From a virus: a stretch of DNA of 53,180 nucleotides. Numbering within the stretch: the first letter of the stretch is position 1; each line of letters begins with the position of its first letter. Below, one piece after another: positions 1 to 6,805 of the stretch. Where the stretch lies: positions 1 through 53,180 of the IMG/VR virus record IMGVR_UViG_3300050821_003181; one strand, written 5' to 3'. The position numbers and the translations under genes are program-made. The notes under the pieces were generated by a model, which did not search any database, was not told where the DNA came from, and saw nothing but the letters and a program-made list of their open reading frames with translations.

Positions 1-1
1 C

Positions 2-277
2 CACGCACCGCCATGTCCTGTCTGCGGCGATCCAAGCGCCTTCGTGCTCTGGATTGACGACGAGCCGCCCCCGACGTGCCCAAACGATCCGGCATGGCCG
101 CAGCGCACGGTGATCGGCATCTGCCAACACCAAATCAGACGTGCGCGGCAAGCGGCCGAGTTGCGACGCCTGACGCCTGACGCATTCGACGCCGCGGGGA
201 CAATGATTCCATCCGAGTCTACGCGAGCGTGGCGGAACTACATCGAAGCCAATCCACGCAAAGCGGTGGTCGTCTGA
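2..277 (+). CDS. Partial small zinc-binding-like protein, cut by the left edge
   Basis: The frame is open from the first bases, so the gene probably begins outside the window or across a circular junction. A GTG at 44 is the only internal start candidate, but the frame upstream already reads CPVCGD (Cys codons at 14-16 and 23-25), followed by another Cys in PPTCPN (77-79). That spacing suits a small zinc knuckle, and starting at 44 would lose it. The C-terminal part is Arg/Ala-rich and helical. The stop overlaps the next ATG as TGATG, so it heads a coupled run of small early genes. Function is unknown. Confidence 0.55.
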   Translation, partial: HAPPCPVCGDPSAFVLWIDDEPPPTCPNDPAWPQRTVIGICQHQIRRARQAAELRRLTPDAFDAAGTMIPSESTRAWRNYIEANPRKAVVV

Positions 278-537
278 TGCCCGCGCGCCCTTCCAGCCCG
301 TCGCGTGACGAGTTGCTTGGTCTCTCCCCCGCCGAGAAGGCGCGGCGCTTCGATGCCATGGTGCGGGCCACGTTCTCCCACGTCGACGAGCGCGATCTGC
401 TGGACGAGTTGCATCCGCGCAAGACGCTGGACATCAAGCGCCGGGTGGACGGTGTTGAGACGTGGTTCGAGGCCGATTGGCTGTCTCGGCTGCGCGATGA
501 GCGGAATGGCGGCAACCGTTGGTGGCTCGCCCCATGA
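277..537 (+). CDS. Small protein of unknown function
   Basis: An 86-residue product whose ATG overlaps the previous stop (TGATG). It is charged and mainly helical, with a SPAEKARRFDAMVRATFSHV stretch near residues 17-36 and a WFEADWLSRLRDER segment near the C-terminus. I see no membrane segment or recognisable domain. Its own stop overlaps the next start as ATGA, indicating translational coupling. The function cannot be named. Confidence 0.5.
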   Translation: MPARPSSPSRDELLGLSPAEKARRFDAMVRATFSHVDERDLLDELHPRKTLDIKRRVDGVETWFEADWLSRLRDERNGGNRWWLAP

Positions 538-743
538 CCCCCGCGCGTCTGCATCCCCCCCGGATCAAGTCCGGGGGCGAACCGCCGCCGCTGGCTACCA
601 CGGACGAGTTCTGGTGTGGCGTCTGGTGGGTGCCCGACGAGGCGCGACCTGGACACCTCCGTTCCGCGACGCCGGGGGAATGTGTCACCGAGATCATGCG
701 CCTCCGCGAGTTGGTGGCGACGCTGGAGGGGACGAAGCCATGA
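534..743 (+). CDS. Small protein carrying an in-frame palindromic repeat
   Basis: A 69-residue product starting at the ATGA overlap with the upstream gene. Residues of about 6-18 (around PPRIKSGGEPPP) are encoded by a perfect inverted repeat with arms at 557-564 and 570-577, so this part of the protein was probably added by insertion of a host-type palindromic element. The rest contains FWCGVWWVPDEARPG and ends in a short helix (EIMRLRELVATLEG). No domain recognised. The stop overlaps the next start (ATGA). Confidence 0.5.
   Translation: MTPARLHPPRIKSGGEPPPLATTDEFWCGVWWVPDEARPGHLRSATPGECVTEIMRLRELVATLEGTKP
557..577. repeat. Alphaproteobacterial-type palindromic repeat, copy 1
   Basis: Perfect inverted repeat: left arm CCCCCGGA (557-564), 5-base spacer TCAAG, right arm TCCGGGGG (570-577). 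The same element occurs in the opposite orientation at 17137-17157. Closely similar palindromes are scattered through many alphaproteobacterial chromosomes, sometimes inside coding regions. Here it sits in frame inside a small gene. Confidence 0.8.
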
Positions 744-988
744 CTGCCCGCGGCAAGTGGCCTTGGACGGTGTGGACGCGAGACGGCGAGCGGTGCCGGC
801 ATTTCCGGACGTTCGCGGGCGCGGAGGCGTATGCACGCCGCTACGTCGAGGCGGCACTGCGCGACACCGGGGGCTGCCTGCCGGCAGAGATCGACCGCGA
901 CCGCGTGCCAGTTGCCTGGGTGCGCGCGGACGGGTTGGAGCGCATCTGGACCGATATGGTGGCCGATGCGGCGGGACTGGTCGCATGA
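740..988 (+). CDS. Small protein of unknown function
   Basis: An 82-residue product, start fixed by the ATGA overlap at 740. The N-terminus reads as a compact alpha/beta fold (GKWPWTVWTRDGERCRHFRT, then AGAEAYARRYVEAALRDTGG), followed by a helical tail. Motifs of the type W.V.....F.....A..YA suit a small accessory protein, but I do not recognise the family. It is coupled to the HTH gene that follows by an ATGA overlap. Confidence 0.5.
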   Translation: MTARGKWPWTVWTRDGERCRHFRTFAGAEAYARRYVEAALRDTGGCLPAEIDRDRVPVAWVRADGLERIWTDMVADAAGLVA

Positions 989-1281
989 CTGGCCGCAGCA
1001 CCAGCGACATTACGCCGGAGATGATCCCGCGGTTCCTCGCACTCCGGGAGGCCCACACCCCGGTGCGCGAGATCGCCCGCCTGCTGGGCGTCAGGCGCGG
1101 GAGCGTAGGCAGGACCGTGCGGCGGCTTGGATTGCAGCAGCAGTTGCGCAATCTGGGCGGCAAGATGCCGCTGCCGCCCACCACGACGGCATCCGAGCGC
1201 ATGGCGTCCGGTGTGGCGGCGCTGGAGGCCGGACACCCGCTGTCTTGGGGTGTGATAGCGACAGGAGCGTGGCCGAGATGA
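985..1281 (+). CDS. Helix-turn-helix DNA-binding protein (homeodomain-like)
   Basis: A 98-residue product starting at an ATGA overlap. The motif VREIARLLGVRRGSVGRTVR (about residues 27-46) is a textbook helix-turn-helix: helix, tight turn at GV, recognition helix. This is the resolvase/homeodomain-like type. A Pro/Thr-rich tail follows. The family is sequence-specific DNA binding; the target is unknown. It could be an early regulator or, less likely, part of a terminase small subunit. The next gene also looks HTH-like, so the two may work together. Confidence 0.6.
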   Translation: MTGRSTSDITPEMIPRFLALREAHTPVREIARLLGVRRGSVGRTVRRLGLQQQLRNLGGKMPLPPTTTASERMASGVAALEAGHPLSWGVIATGAWPR

Positions 1282-1589
1282 GCCCGCGCCCATTCGGAAC
1301 TGCGCTGCCGAAGTGGTGGACATCGCAGACCAGGCGACGTGCGCTCGCCATGTGGCGGGACGGCGCAACGATCGAGGATATCATGGCGACGTTCTGCCGA
1401 TCGTATAGGTCGGTGGAGCAGATGCTTGCCGCGTATCGCGATGTCCCGAGGCCGTGTCCGCCGCTTGGTCCTGCATATGCCGAGTATCAGCGGCATCTCG
1501 CGCGGCACCAAATCGCGGTGCAGATCGCCGCGGTGAAGCGCGAGGCGCGGCGGACTGATGCCTACAAGGCAGGGAGGCTCGTTTGGTAG
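1278..1589 (+). CDS. Small HTH-like protein
   Basis: A 103-residue product beginning at an ATGA overlap. Residues of about 20-50 (RRALAMWRDGATIEDIMATF, then SYRSVEQMLAAYRDV) have the layout of a GcrA/homeodomain-like helix-turn-helix. The remainder is basic, ending in a helix rich in Arg and Lys (AAVKREARRTDAYKAGRL). Probably DNA binding; target unknown. It overlaps the next gene by seven bases. Confidence 0.5.
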   Translation: MSPRPFGTALPKWWTSQTRRRALAMWRDGATIEDIMATFCRSYRSVEQMLAAYRDVPRPCPPLGPAYAEYQRHLARHQIAVQIAAVKREARRTDAYKAGRLVW

Positions 1590-1765
1590 ACAAGACGCAG
1601 CCGATCCTGTGCGGCGTGGCAGTGCAGCGGTATCCGTCGCACCCGCAGGACACCGCACGGGCTCTGGCGCTGGCCAAGGAGGCGCTGCGGGCAGAGATAC
1701 TGCGGGCAAAACGTGAGGCAGCCACAGCACCTCCCTACAAGCCTCCGCACGAGGACGCGGCATGA
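1583..1765 (+). CDS. Small protein of unknown function, TTG start
   Basis: A 60-residue product using TTG at 1583, supported by GGAGG seven bases upstream and by overlap with the preceding stop. It has an N-terminal KTQPILCGVAVQRYPSHPQD stretch, then a basic amphipathic helix (ALALAKEALRAEILRAKREA). The stop overlaps the next ATG (ATGA). No family recognised. Confidence 0.5.
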   Translation: MVDKTQPILCGVAVQRYPSHPQDTARALALAKEALRAEILRAKREAATAPPYKPPHEDAA

Positions 1766-2556
1766 CCGCCGCGGCGCTCGCCGGCGGGACACGCATCGTG
1801 TCGTGGTTCTCCGCAGGGGACGCCAGCGCGGCCACGACCAAGCTCGTGTTGGCGCAATACGGCGCAACGCACGAGATCGCCATTGCGCGCTGCATGGTGC
1901 CGGAGGAGCATCCCGACAACGACCGTTTTGCCGCCGACTGCGCGGTGTGGTTCGGCCAGCCGGTAATTGAGTTGCGCAGCACGGAATACGCATCATGCGA
2001 GGATGTGTGGACGCGCAAGCGTTACATGAGCGGCGTGGCCGGAGCGGCATGCACACTGGAAATGAAGAAGGCCGTCAGGTGGGCTTTCGAGCAGGCGTGG
2101 CAGCCTGATCTCCAGGCGTTCGGCTACACAGTGGACGAGCAGGATCGCGCCGATCGGTTCCGTGAGCAAAACCCGGATGTCCGGCTGGTCACACCGCTGA
2201 TCGAGGCGGGGCTGTCCAAAGAAGATTGCCATGCCCTTGTGCGTCGCGCCGGGATAAAACGATCGGCGATGTATGACTTGGGATTTCCGAATGCCAACTG
2301 CATCGCATGCGTGAACATGCAGTCGCCGGCTGGTTGGAACCTGACGCGACGGCATTTCCCGGTTCAGTTTGCGGCAAGGGCGAAGCTGTCCCGTGAGCTT
2401 GGAGTGCGGCTGGTTAAGGGCACGACTGGAGACCGAGAGCGCCAGTTCCTTGACGAGTTAGACCCGCTAGCTGGACGAGGCGAGACAATCCCTTCGTCGG
2501 AATGCTCACTGCTGTGCTGGATTGCCGAGCAAAAGCTCGCGGAGCCACGGCCATGA
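1762..2556 (+). CDS. PAPS-reductase-like PP-loop protein (adenine nucleotide alpha-hydrolase fold)
   Basis: A 264-residue product of the phage and bacterial family annotated as phosphoadenosine phosphosulfate reductase-like. The N-terminal VSWFSAGDASAATTKL (about 13-28) is a variant PP-loop: Ser17, Gly19 and Ser22 fit an SxGxxS pattern rather than classical SGGxDS. Family-like segments follow: EEHPDNDRF, FGYTVDEQDRADRF, YDLGFPNANCIACV, and the late FLDELDP. Cys180/Cys183 and Cys248/Cys252 form two pairs that could bind a metal or Fe-S cluster. Real PAPS reduction is not shown; relatives are often of unknown activity. This gene and a sulfotransferase-like gene at 29719 are the two sulfur/PAPS-type genes in the window. 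Start at an ATGA overlap. Confidence 0.75.
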   Translation: MTAAALAGGTRIVSWFSAGDASAATTKLVLAQYGATHEIAIARCMVPEEHPDNDRFAADCAVWFGQPVIELRSTEYASCEDVWTRKRYMSGVAGAACTLEMKKAVRWAFEQAWQPDLQAFGYTVDEQDRADRFREQNPDVRLVTPLIEAGLSKEDCHALVRRAGIKRSAMYDLGFPNANCIACVNMQSPAGWNLTRRHFPVQFAARAKLSRELGVRLVKGTTGDRERQFLDELDPLAGRGETIPSSECSLLCWIAEQKLAEPRP

Positions 2557-3038
2557 CCGCAGCGCTCGCCGGCGGGACGCGGCGGAAGGCGGCGCCAGCG
2601 TTCCGGCTCACCCGCCCCGTGGTTCCGGAAGACGCGCTGCACGCCTCGACGGTTGACCTGTTGACGCGGCTCGTTCTGCCGCCGGCGGAGTGGGCATGCT
2701 ATCCCGCTGGCCTCACCGAACTGACCGGCCAGCAGAAGGCGCGGCTCTACCGCATGGGCCTTAGGGTCGGCTGGCCGGATTTCCTGATCGCGTTCAACGG
2801 CATCCTTGGCGTCGAGCTAAAGACTGAGACGGGGCAACTCTCTCGATCACGCTGGGTCACGACGCGCGACCGGCGCGGCAACATCGTGAAGCGGTGGGTG
2901 GAGGGCCAACGGGACGTGCATCCGCGGCTAATCGCATCGGGCGGTTTCCAGCGCATTGCTGTTTGCCGCTCCGTCGAGGAGGTGGAAGCCGAGTTACTGG
3001 CGTTCGGCGTGCCGATGCGCGGCAGGGTGGCGGCATGA
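2553..3038 (+). CDS. VRR-NUC domain nuclease
   Basis: A 161-residue product, start at an ATGA overlap. It has the VRR-NUC pattern: GWPDFLIAFNG (about 73-83), GVELKTETGQLS (86-97), then the Q..D....L..GG segment QRDVHPRLIASGG (119-131). Asp76, Glu88, Lys90 and Gln119 match the usual D-ExK-Q metal-binding set of this restriction-like fold. Such proteins act on branched or flap DNA and are common in phage replication and recombination regions. It lies a few genes upstream of the RepA-like ATPase, consistent with a DNA metabolism module. Confidence 0.8.
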   Translation: MTAALAGGTRRKAAPAFRLTRPVVPEDALHASTVDLLTRLVLPPAEWACYPAGLTELTGQQKARLYRMGLRVGWPDFLIAFNGILGVELKTETGQLSRSRWVTTRDRRGNIVKRWVEGQRDVHPRLIASGGFQRIAVCRSVEEVEAELLAFGVPMRGRVAA

Positions 3039-3077
3039 CCGGGCCCGGCGCGCGCGGCGGCGGACGGAGAAGTTGGC

Positions 3078-3173
3078 ATGATCGACAACGGCAATCCGCT
3101 GGGGCCAGCCGCCTGGTGCTGCGCGGTGTGGTACGTCGGGTTCGTGTTCTGGGTGTCCGTCCTGCGGCTGTGA
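3078..3173 (+). CDS. Tiny membrane protein
   Basis: A 31-residue ORF starting at ATG 3078 with a GGAGA ribosome-binding site about nine bases upstream. After a short polar start it is one hydrophobic segment (AAWCCAVWYVGFVFWVSVL), a plausible single transmembrane helix. The gene follows the nuclease gene by about 40 bases. Function unknown. A longer overlapping frame (3035-3376) was considered and set aside because its first half is Arg/Gly-rich like a shadow frame. Confidence 0.45.
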   Translation: MIDNGNPLGPAAWCCAVWYVGFVFWVSVLRL

Positions 3174-3214
3174 GCGGCGGCGTTGCCGACTCAGTGCGCA
3201 TGGGCTTTAATGCA

Positions 3215-3247
3215 GAAACCCCCGGCGATTGGGTCGCCAGGGGCTTC
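3215..3247 (+). terminator. Terminator-like hairpin after the nuclease group
   Basis: Left arm 3215-3228 (GAAACCCCCGGCGA), loop TTGGG, right arm 3234-3247 (TCGCCAGGGGCTTC). On the plus strand it pairs except for two A-C mismatches; on the minus strand both become G-U pairs and the stem is complete. There is no clean U tract after it, so it may be a processing or regulatory hairpin. It lies in the 163-base gap between the tiny membrane gene and the next gene. Confidence 0.4.
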
Positions 3248-3336
3248 GTTTGGTTACGCCGTCTGGTCAACGGCATGGGGTGGGTCAACGCCCCCTATGT
3301 ATCGCGGTTGGGCGGCCCTGACAAGAGGGGCTATCC

Positions 3337-3813
3337 ATGGCCGTTCCACTCCGCATATCCGCAGGCTACCGCGTGAGCGTCCGGTCACTCGGATCGGTCG
3401 TGCTTTTCACCGCGGAGCGGACCTATGCCGCCGCGTTGCGGAACTGGTCGCGCGAGGAAGCCAAGCGTCTCGCCATTCTGGTCGCCTGGTCGCGGTATTC
3501 CGAGGACGAGGCTGTGCGCGAACTAGCCGCGCATCTTCGTATGCAAGCTGAAAAGTCCGGCATAACCGGCGTTAACTGCAAGAAATTAGCCGTCTCAATG
3601 CTGGATGACGAGCTGCAAGTCATGGAAGTCCGCCATGATGCCGTCCTCCAGCGCATGATCGGCGCGGCAGAACAGGAATTTCGCATCAATCGACGCGCTG
3701 ATCTGCAAGCCGCAATGGCCGCGGCTGATATCGCGGAGGCAGAAAACGTGCCTCCCGATCTGATCGACAGCGCGTTCCGGATTGCGCGCTGGCGTGCGCG
3801 GAAGGGGGCGTGA
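3337..3813 (+). CDS. Helical protein of unknown function
   Basis: A 158-residue product, start ATG 3337 after an AGAGGGG site. An N-terminal beta-rich 25 residues (VPLRISAGYRVSVRSLGSVV) is followed by long amphipathic helices rich in Ala, Glu and Arg, for example REEAKRLAILVAWSR and NRRADLQAAMAAADIAEAEN. Some residues resemble small DNA-associated phage proteins, but no domain is certain. It directly precedes the AAA ATPase gene with almost no gap, so it may be an accessory replication protein. Confidence 0.5.
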   Translation: MAVPLRISAGYRVSVRSLGSVVLFTAERTYAAALRNWSREEAKRLAILVAWSRYSEDEAVRELAAHLRMQAEKSGITGVNCKKLAVSMLDDELQVMEVRHDAVLQRMIGAAEQEFRINRRADLQAAMAAADIAEAENVPPDLIDSAFRIARWRARKGA

Positions 3814-3817
3814 TGTC

Positions 3818-5017
3818 ATGGCGAGCATCCATACCGCCCGCGCGCATCTTATTGCCGGCCGACCAGCACCCAATGGTGACGATAACGCGACACCACCAAA
3901 ACAACTCCATGAACACCTCGTCTATTTCGAGGACCTGGACGAGCCGGTACACCCAGACGACTTTGTGGAGGGTCTGTTGATCTCCCGCGGCATGTCGGTC
4001 GTCTATGGTCAATCCAACTCGGGGAAGACGTTCTTCGCCACCGATCTGGCGCTGCATGTTGCCTGCGGCTGGCCGTGGAATGGCCGAGACACAACCCGCG
4101 GCGCGGTTCTCTATTGTGCCCTGGAGGGCAGCCACGGCATCAAAAACCGGGTCAGCGCGTTCAAGCAGACCCACGGGCTCGGGGTACTGCCTTTCGCCAT
4201 CCTGCCTGTCACCGTCGATATGCTGAACCCCAGCGGGGATATCGACGGCGTGCTGACGGCGATCAAGAAAATTAAGGAAAAGACGGGGTTAGGCGTGTCC
4301 ATGACCGTGATGGACACACTATCGCGCGCCATGGCTGGGGGAAACGAAAATGCCCCCGATGACATGGGCGCGCTCGTGCAGAACGGAGCGCGGCTTCAGC
4401 AAGAGGGACTTACGCACGTCTGTTGGGTTCATCATTCTGGAAAGGATGAGGCCAAAGGCGCGCGCGGCCACTCGCTGCTGCGGGCCGCTACCGACACGGA
4501 AATCGAGATCACCGCCTCGGGGCCGACACGGACAGCCCGTGTCACCAAACAACGGGACCTCGATTGCGAAGGCGAGTTCACCTTTAATCTCAAGGTGTTC
4601 AAGCTTGGAACTAACACGCGCGGGAAGCCTATCACATCCTGCACCGTGGACTACGGCGACAGTGCGGCTCTCGGGCGAGGGCATGCCGCGGGCGCGGCGT
4701 CCGCACGTCGTCACCTGACAGGTCACAACAAGCGGGCGCTTGAGGTCTTGATCGACCTGTGCGCCGTGTCAGGGCAGGCAGGGCACCCAGGTGTGCCTTC
4801 CGGTATCCAATCCGTGCCTGAAAAGTGGTGGCGGGATCGTTTCTATGACCGCTCTGCACCTGGAGACTCGGAAGATGCCAAGCAGAAAGCGTTCCGGCGG
4901 GCGTCGGTCGCTTTGATCAACGAGCATCTGGTCGGCATGGTAAATCGCCGGGTCTGGTCAGTTTCCTACACAAATGGGACCGGACATTGGTCCGGACAAA
5001 ATACCGGACAAACGTAA
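3818..5017 (+). CDS. RepA-like AAA ATPase / replicative helicase-like (AAA_25)
   Basis: A 399-residue product; ATG 3818 is chosen because it follows a strong GGAAGGGGG site. Walker A is GQSNSGKT (about 64-71), Walker B lies at VMDTLSRAM, and the WVHHSGKDEAKGARGHSLLR segment, followed by ATDTEIEI, is typical of the hexameric RepA/DnaB-like AAA_25 group. The C-terminal third carries a winged-helix-like region (KRALEVLIDLCAVSG and onward). The last residues (TGHWSGQNTGQT) are encoded within a DNA repeat cluster. This is the only replication motor seen, so the phage probably borrows host polymerase and primase. Confidence 0.8.
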   Translation: MASIHTARAHLIAGRPAPNGDDNATPPKQLHEHLVYFEDLDEPVHPDDFVEGLLISRGMSVVYGQSNSGKTFFATDLALHVACGWPWNGRDTTRGAVLYCALEGSHGIKNRVSAFKQTHGLGVLPFAILPVTVDMLNPSGDIDGVLTAIKKIKEKTGLGVSMTVMDTLSRAMAGGNENAPDDMGALVQNGARLQQEGLTHVCWVHHSGKDEAKGARGHSLLRAATDTEIEITASGPTRTARVTKQRDLDCEGEFTFNLKVFKLGTNTRGKPITSCTVDYGDSAALGRGHAAGAASARRHLTGHNKRALEVLIDLCAVSGQAGHPGVPSGIQSVPEKWWRDRFYDRSAPGDSEDAKQKAFRRASVALINEHLVGMVNRRVWSVSYTNGTGHWSGQNTGQT

Positions 5018-5122
5018 TTTTCTTTCATGTCCGGATGTCCGGCGGAGCGGACAAAACGGACATTCTCCCTTTAGGGAATGTCCGTTGTCCGCCGAGCATC
5101 CCCAAAGACCCGGCTCGTCCGG
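4981..5122. repeat. CCGGAC/GTCCGG repeat cluster, possible replication origin or operator
   Basis: About ten copies of CGGAC or its complement GTCCG lie within 142 bases, in both orientations (for example 4981, 4990, 5005, 5029, 5037, 5048, 5057, 5080, 5087, 5117). They surround an AT-rich run, GTAATTTTCTTTCAT (5014-5028). Part of the cluster forms an inverted repeat: ACGGACATTC (5056-5065) pairs with GAATGTCCGT (5076-5085), extended outward by GGCGGA/TCCGCC. Placement at the end of a RepA-like gene, with an AT-rich stretch inside, fits an iteron-type origin; autoregulation of the ATPase gene is the main alternative. Confidence 0.6.
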
Positions 5123-5136
5123 TGAACAGGAAAGCT

Positions 5137-5313
5137 ATGCCCGAAGCACCAGTCACGACCCAGCCCGACTACGCCGCCGCCATGGCTGCGATCGAGGCCG
5201 CATACCCCGGCATCAACGACGACGGCACCTGCCGCCATGGCGATCGCTTCGACCGCTGCCCAACCTGCTCCCACGCCCCGTCACACCCGCTCCCGCAGGA
5301 CAACGCACCGTGA
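5137..5313 (+). CDS. Small Cys/His-rich protein
   Basis: A 58-residue product; ATG 5137 follows AGGAA. A longer in-frame extension would run back into the repeat cluster. The C-terminal half has C-R-H-G-D-R-F-D-R-C-P-T-C-S-H, a possible zinc-binding arrangement. An acidic Ala-rich helix precedes it. Its stop overlaps the next GTG start. Function unknown. Confidence 0.5.
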   Translation: MPEAPVTTQPDYAAAMAAIEAAYPGINDDGTCRHGDRFDRCPTCSHAPSHPLPQDNAP

Positions 5314-5420
5314 CCGACATCATCGCAGCCATCGCCGCTGGCCTCGCCATCGGATACCTCGCCATGGTCCCCCTCATCATCGTCGCCTGGGCCGTTACCC
5401 ATCGGCGCTCCGCCCCATGA
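5310..5420 (+). CDS. Tiny membrane protein
   Basis: A 36-residue product starting with GTG at 5310, overlapping the previous stop. It is almost entirely one hydrophobic helix (IIAAIAAGLAIGYLAMVPL, then IIVAWAV) ending in a positively charged THRRSAP tail, so a single- or double-pass inner membrane peptide is likely. Stop and next start overlap as ATGA. Function unknown. Confidence 0.5.
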   Translation: MTDIIAAIAAGLAIGYLAMVPLIIVAWAVTHRRSAP

Positions 5421-5641
5421 CCCGCTCCAGCGAAATCGACCAACTGAGAGGCGAGATCGCGCGCCTCACCGAAGCTCTACAGGACACCCACGAGCGCGCC
5501 GCTAGGGAGATCGTCTATCTTCGCCGCCGCGTGGAACCAATCACATTCCTGATCGACCGCGGAAACTACCTGGAGATGCTCCAACTCCTCCATCCGCTCG
5601 ATCAGAAGCGTGTCAGGGAAATGGTGATGAGGGACGCATGA
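5417..5641 (+). CDS. Small coiled-coil protein
   Basis: A 74-residue product at an ATGA overlap. The first 40 residues form a heptad-like coiled coil (EIDQLRGEIARLTEALQDTH), followed by a helical C-terminus (MLQLLHPLDQKRVREMVMRD). Probably a small dimeric protein; role unknown. It is the last clear plus-strand gene before the convergent minus-strand block. Confidence 0.5.
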   Translation: MTRSSEIDQLRGEIARLTEALQDTHERAAREIVYLRRRVEPITFLIDRGNYLEMLQLLHPLDQKRVREMVMRDA

Positions 5642-5688
5642 CACGCTCCTCCGCAATCCCAGCCGTCGCAGCCGCCATAGGCCGCTAG
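5638..5688 (+). CDS. Possible 16-residue ORF
   Basis: ATG 5638 overlaps the previous stop (ATGA) and the frame ends at TAG 5686-5688. The product begins MTRSS, as does the previous protein, then IPAVAAAIGR. It may be a coupled micro-protein, or simply the decayed end of the operon. The rest of the gap to 5744 shows no further gene and no convincing bidirectional terminator. Confidence 0.2.
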   Translation: MTRSSAIPAVAAAIGR

Positions 5689-5744
5689 CGCGCCTCCCAG
5701 GTCATCGCACCGCCGCCAGACCCCAAGCGCCGTCAGCGACGCCC

Positions 5745-5951
5745 CTACCCCAGCGGTGCGTCCCGCGTCTCGTCCAACCGCGCCGTCACCGCCGCGTGCT
5801 CCCGCAGCGCCAACCCAATCCGCTCCGGAACCGCCTTCACACCACGTCGCCACCGGCTCACGTTCTGCACACGGACGCCAAGGACGGAGGCGGCCGTCCC
5901 GTCCGACCAACCCAGGTCTTCCAGCAACCCATCGAACTCCTTCGCCGTCAT
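5745..5951 (-). CDS. Cro/XRE-like HTH protein
   Basis: A 68-residue product; start at 5951, where ATGA overlaps the upstream gene's stop. The layout EFDGLLEDLGWSDGTAASVL, GVRVQNVSRWRRGVKAVP is a Cro-type helix-turn-helix: a helix, a short turn at LGV, and a recognition helix followed by the W..G...VP pattern typical of small phage XRE proteins. It is the last gene of the minus-strand block. It probably binds operator DNA, but I do not see which. Confidence 0.6.
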   Translation of the reverse strand: MTAKEFDGLLEDLGWSDGTAASVLGVRVQNVSRWRRGVKAVPERIGLALREHAAVTARLDETRDAPLG

Positions 5952-6019
5952 GGCACCCGCCTCCGCTCCGCAACCCGGAGCGCCAGCCAAACCAGCGCCC
6001 CGATCACCGCCCAACTCAT
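5948..6019 (-). CDS. Tiny membrane protein
   Basis: A 23-residue ORF (start CAT at 6017-6019) with a GAGGGTGG site upstream. It consists of WAVIGALVWLALRVAERRR, one short hydrophobic helix and a basic tail. Stop overlaps the next start. Too small to assign. Confidence 0.35.
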   Translation of the reverse strand: MSWAVIGALVWLALRVAERRRVP

Positions 6020-6026
6020 GCCACCC

Positions 6027-6278
6027 TCACCGACGCGGCAACGCCTGTTGATACATCTGCTGGCTGCTCGGCACCCCACCCTCGATCCCAGGCGGCTGAT
6101 ACACCAGCGCACCCGTGCCAGGCGGCACCCACACCCCGCCACCAGCCGCCGGCGGGTAGTAGGCCGGGGGCGGCGACCCGTATCGCACGCCCGGTTGCCC
6201 GTATTGCTGCGCCGTCGCGTCACCAGCGCACAACGTCAGTGCCACTGCCACGATCGTCCCGATTGTCCTGTTACCCAT
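6027..6278 (-). CDS. Secreted Pro/Gly/Tyr-rich protein
   Basis: An 83-residue product. ATG 6278 is preferred over a GTG nine bases upstream because GGGGAGG is better spaced for it. Residues of about 1-24 are a Sec leader ending in DATAQ (likely cleavage at AQ-Q). The mature part is rich in Pro, Gly and Tyr (PPPAYYPPAAGG), unlikely to be globular, so an exposed envelope-bound peptide is plausible. No known family. Confidence 0.5.
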   Translation of the reverse strand: MGNRTIGTIVAVALTLCAGDATAQQYGQPGVRYGSPPPAYYPPAAGGGVWVPPGTGALVYQPPGIEGGVPSSQQMYQQALPRR

Positions 6279-6283
6279 GTCAG

Positions 6284-6628
6284 TCACCTCCCCGCCGGAA
6301 TTTCGAGATACCGCGCCACTGCCCGCGGGTCCGGTATCAAACTGCCGCGAAGTTCCGGCGGAACCTCAGACCGAGCCCCGCGAGCGATGTCCAGCGCTGC
6401 CGAAATCAACGGCCGAACCGCATTCAACGTGTCCCGCATCTCGGTGATGTCCCCCGCCATTCCCGTTTCGCCCAACGCGGTCAATCGACGTGCCACCGCT
6501 GGCAGGTCCAACACTGCGTTGCCAATTGACCCCGATACCCGTTCCAGCGCGTTGTGGACCACTTGCAACCGCATCAGCGTCGCAACGTGGATATCCCGTT
6601 CCATGTCGATTTTTTCGGCGTCACTCAT
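6284..6628 (-). CDS. Helical protein of unknown function
   Basis: A 114-residue product. Start ATG 6628 is chosen because a GGAGG lies about eight bases upstream; an in-frame ATG at 6643 is possible. The sequence is mostly helical (MERDIHVATLMRLQVVHNAL, then ALERVSGSIGNAV), with a Pro-rich last third. No motif recognised. The 177-base stretch upstream to 6805 holds only a weak 14-23-codon frame. Confidence 0.45.
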   Translation of the reverse strand: MSDAEKIDMERDIHVATLMRLQVVHNALERVSGSIGNAVLDLPAVARRLTALGETGMAGDITEMRDTLNAVRPLISAALDIARGARSEVPPELRGSLIPDPRAVARYLEIPAGR

Positions 6629-6805
6629 CGTCCAAGCCTCCATCGCTCATTCCCGCCAAGCCCATGCCCGGCAGGTATCCAGTTACCGCCAAATATTGCA
6701 GGCTACACGCCGCCGGCAGGGTCGCCCGCTACCCCCCTACCGGCTCACCCCTCAGAACCGCCCCACGTCTTGTCGCTATGAGCGGAAACGGCCCTATCGT
6801 GGCCC

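Noticed and set aside
219-2018. 599-codon minus-strand ORF across the early genes
   Set aside because: Lies opposite a chain of coupled plus-strand genes with family matches (PP-loop protein) and has low-complexity Arg/Pro composition, a typical shadow in high-GC DNA.
3035-3376. Long plus-strand ORF after the nuclease gene
   Set aside because: First half is Arg/Gly-rich like a shadow, it overlaps a better small membrane ORF, and it crosses a hairpin region.
6629-6805. Short minus-strand frame of 14-23 codons
   Set aside because: Protein-like end (MSDGGLDDE) but no ribosome site and too short to support.
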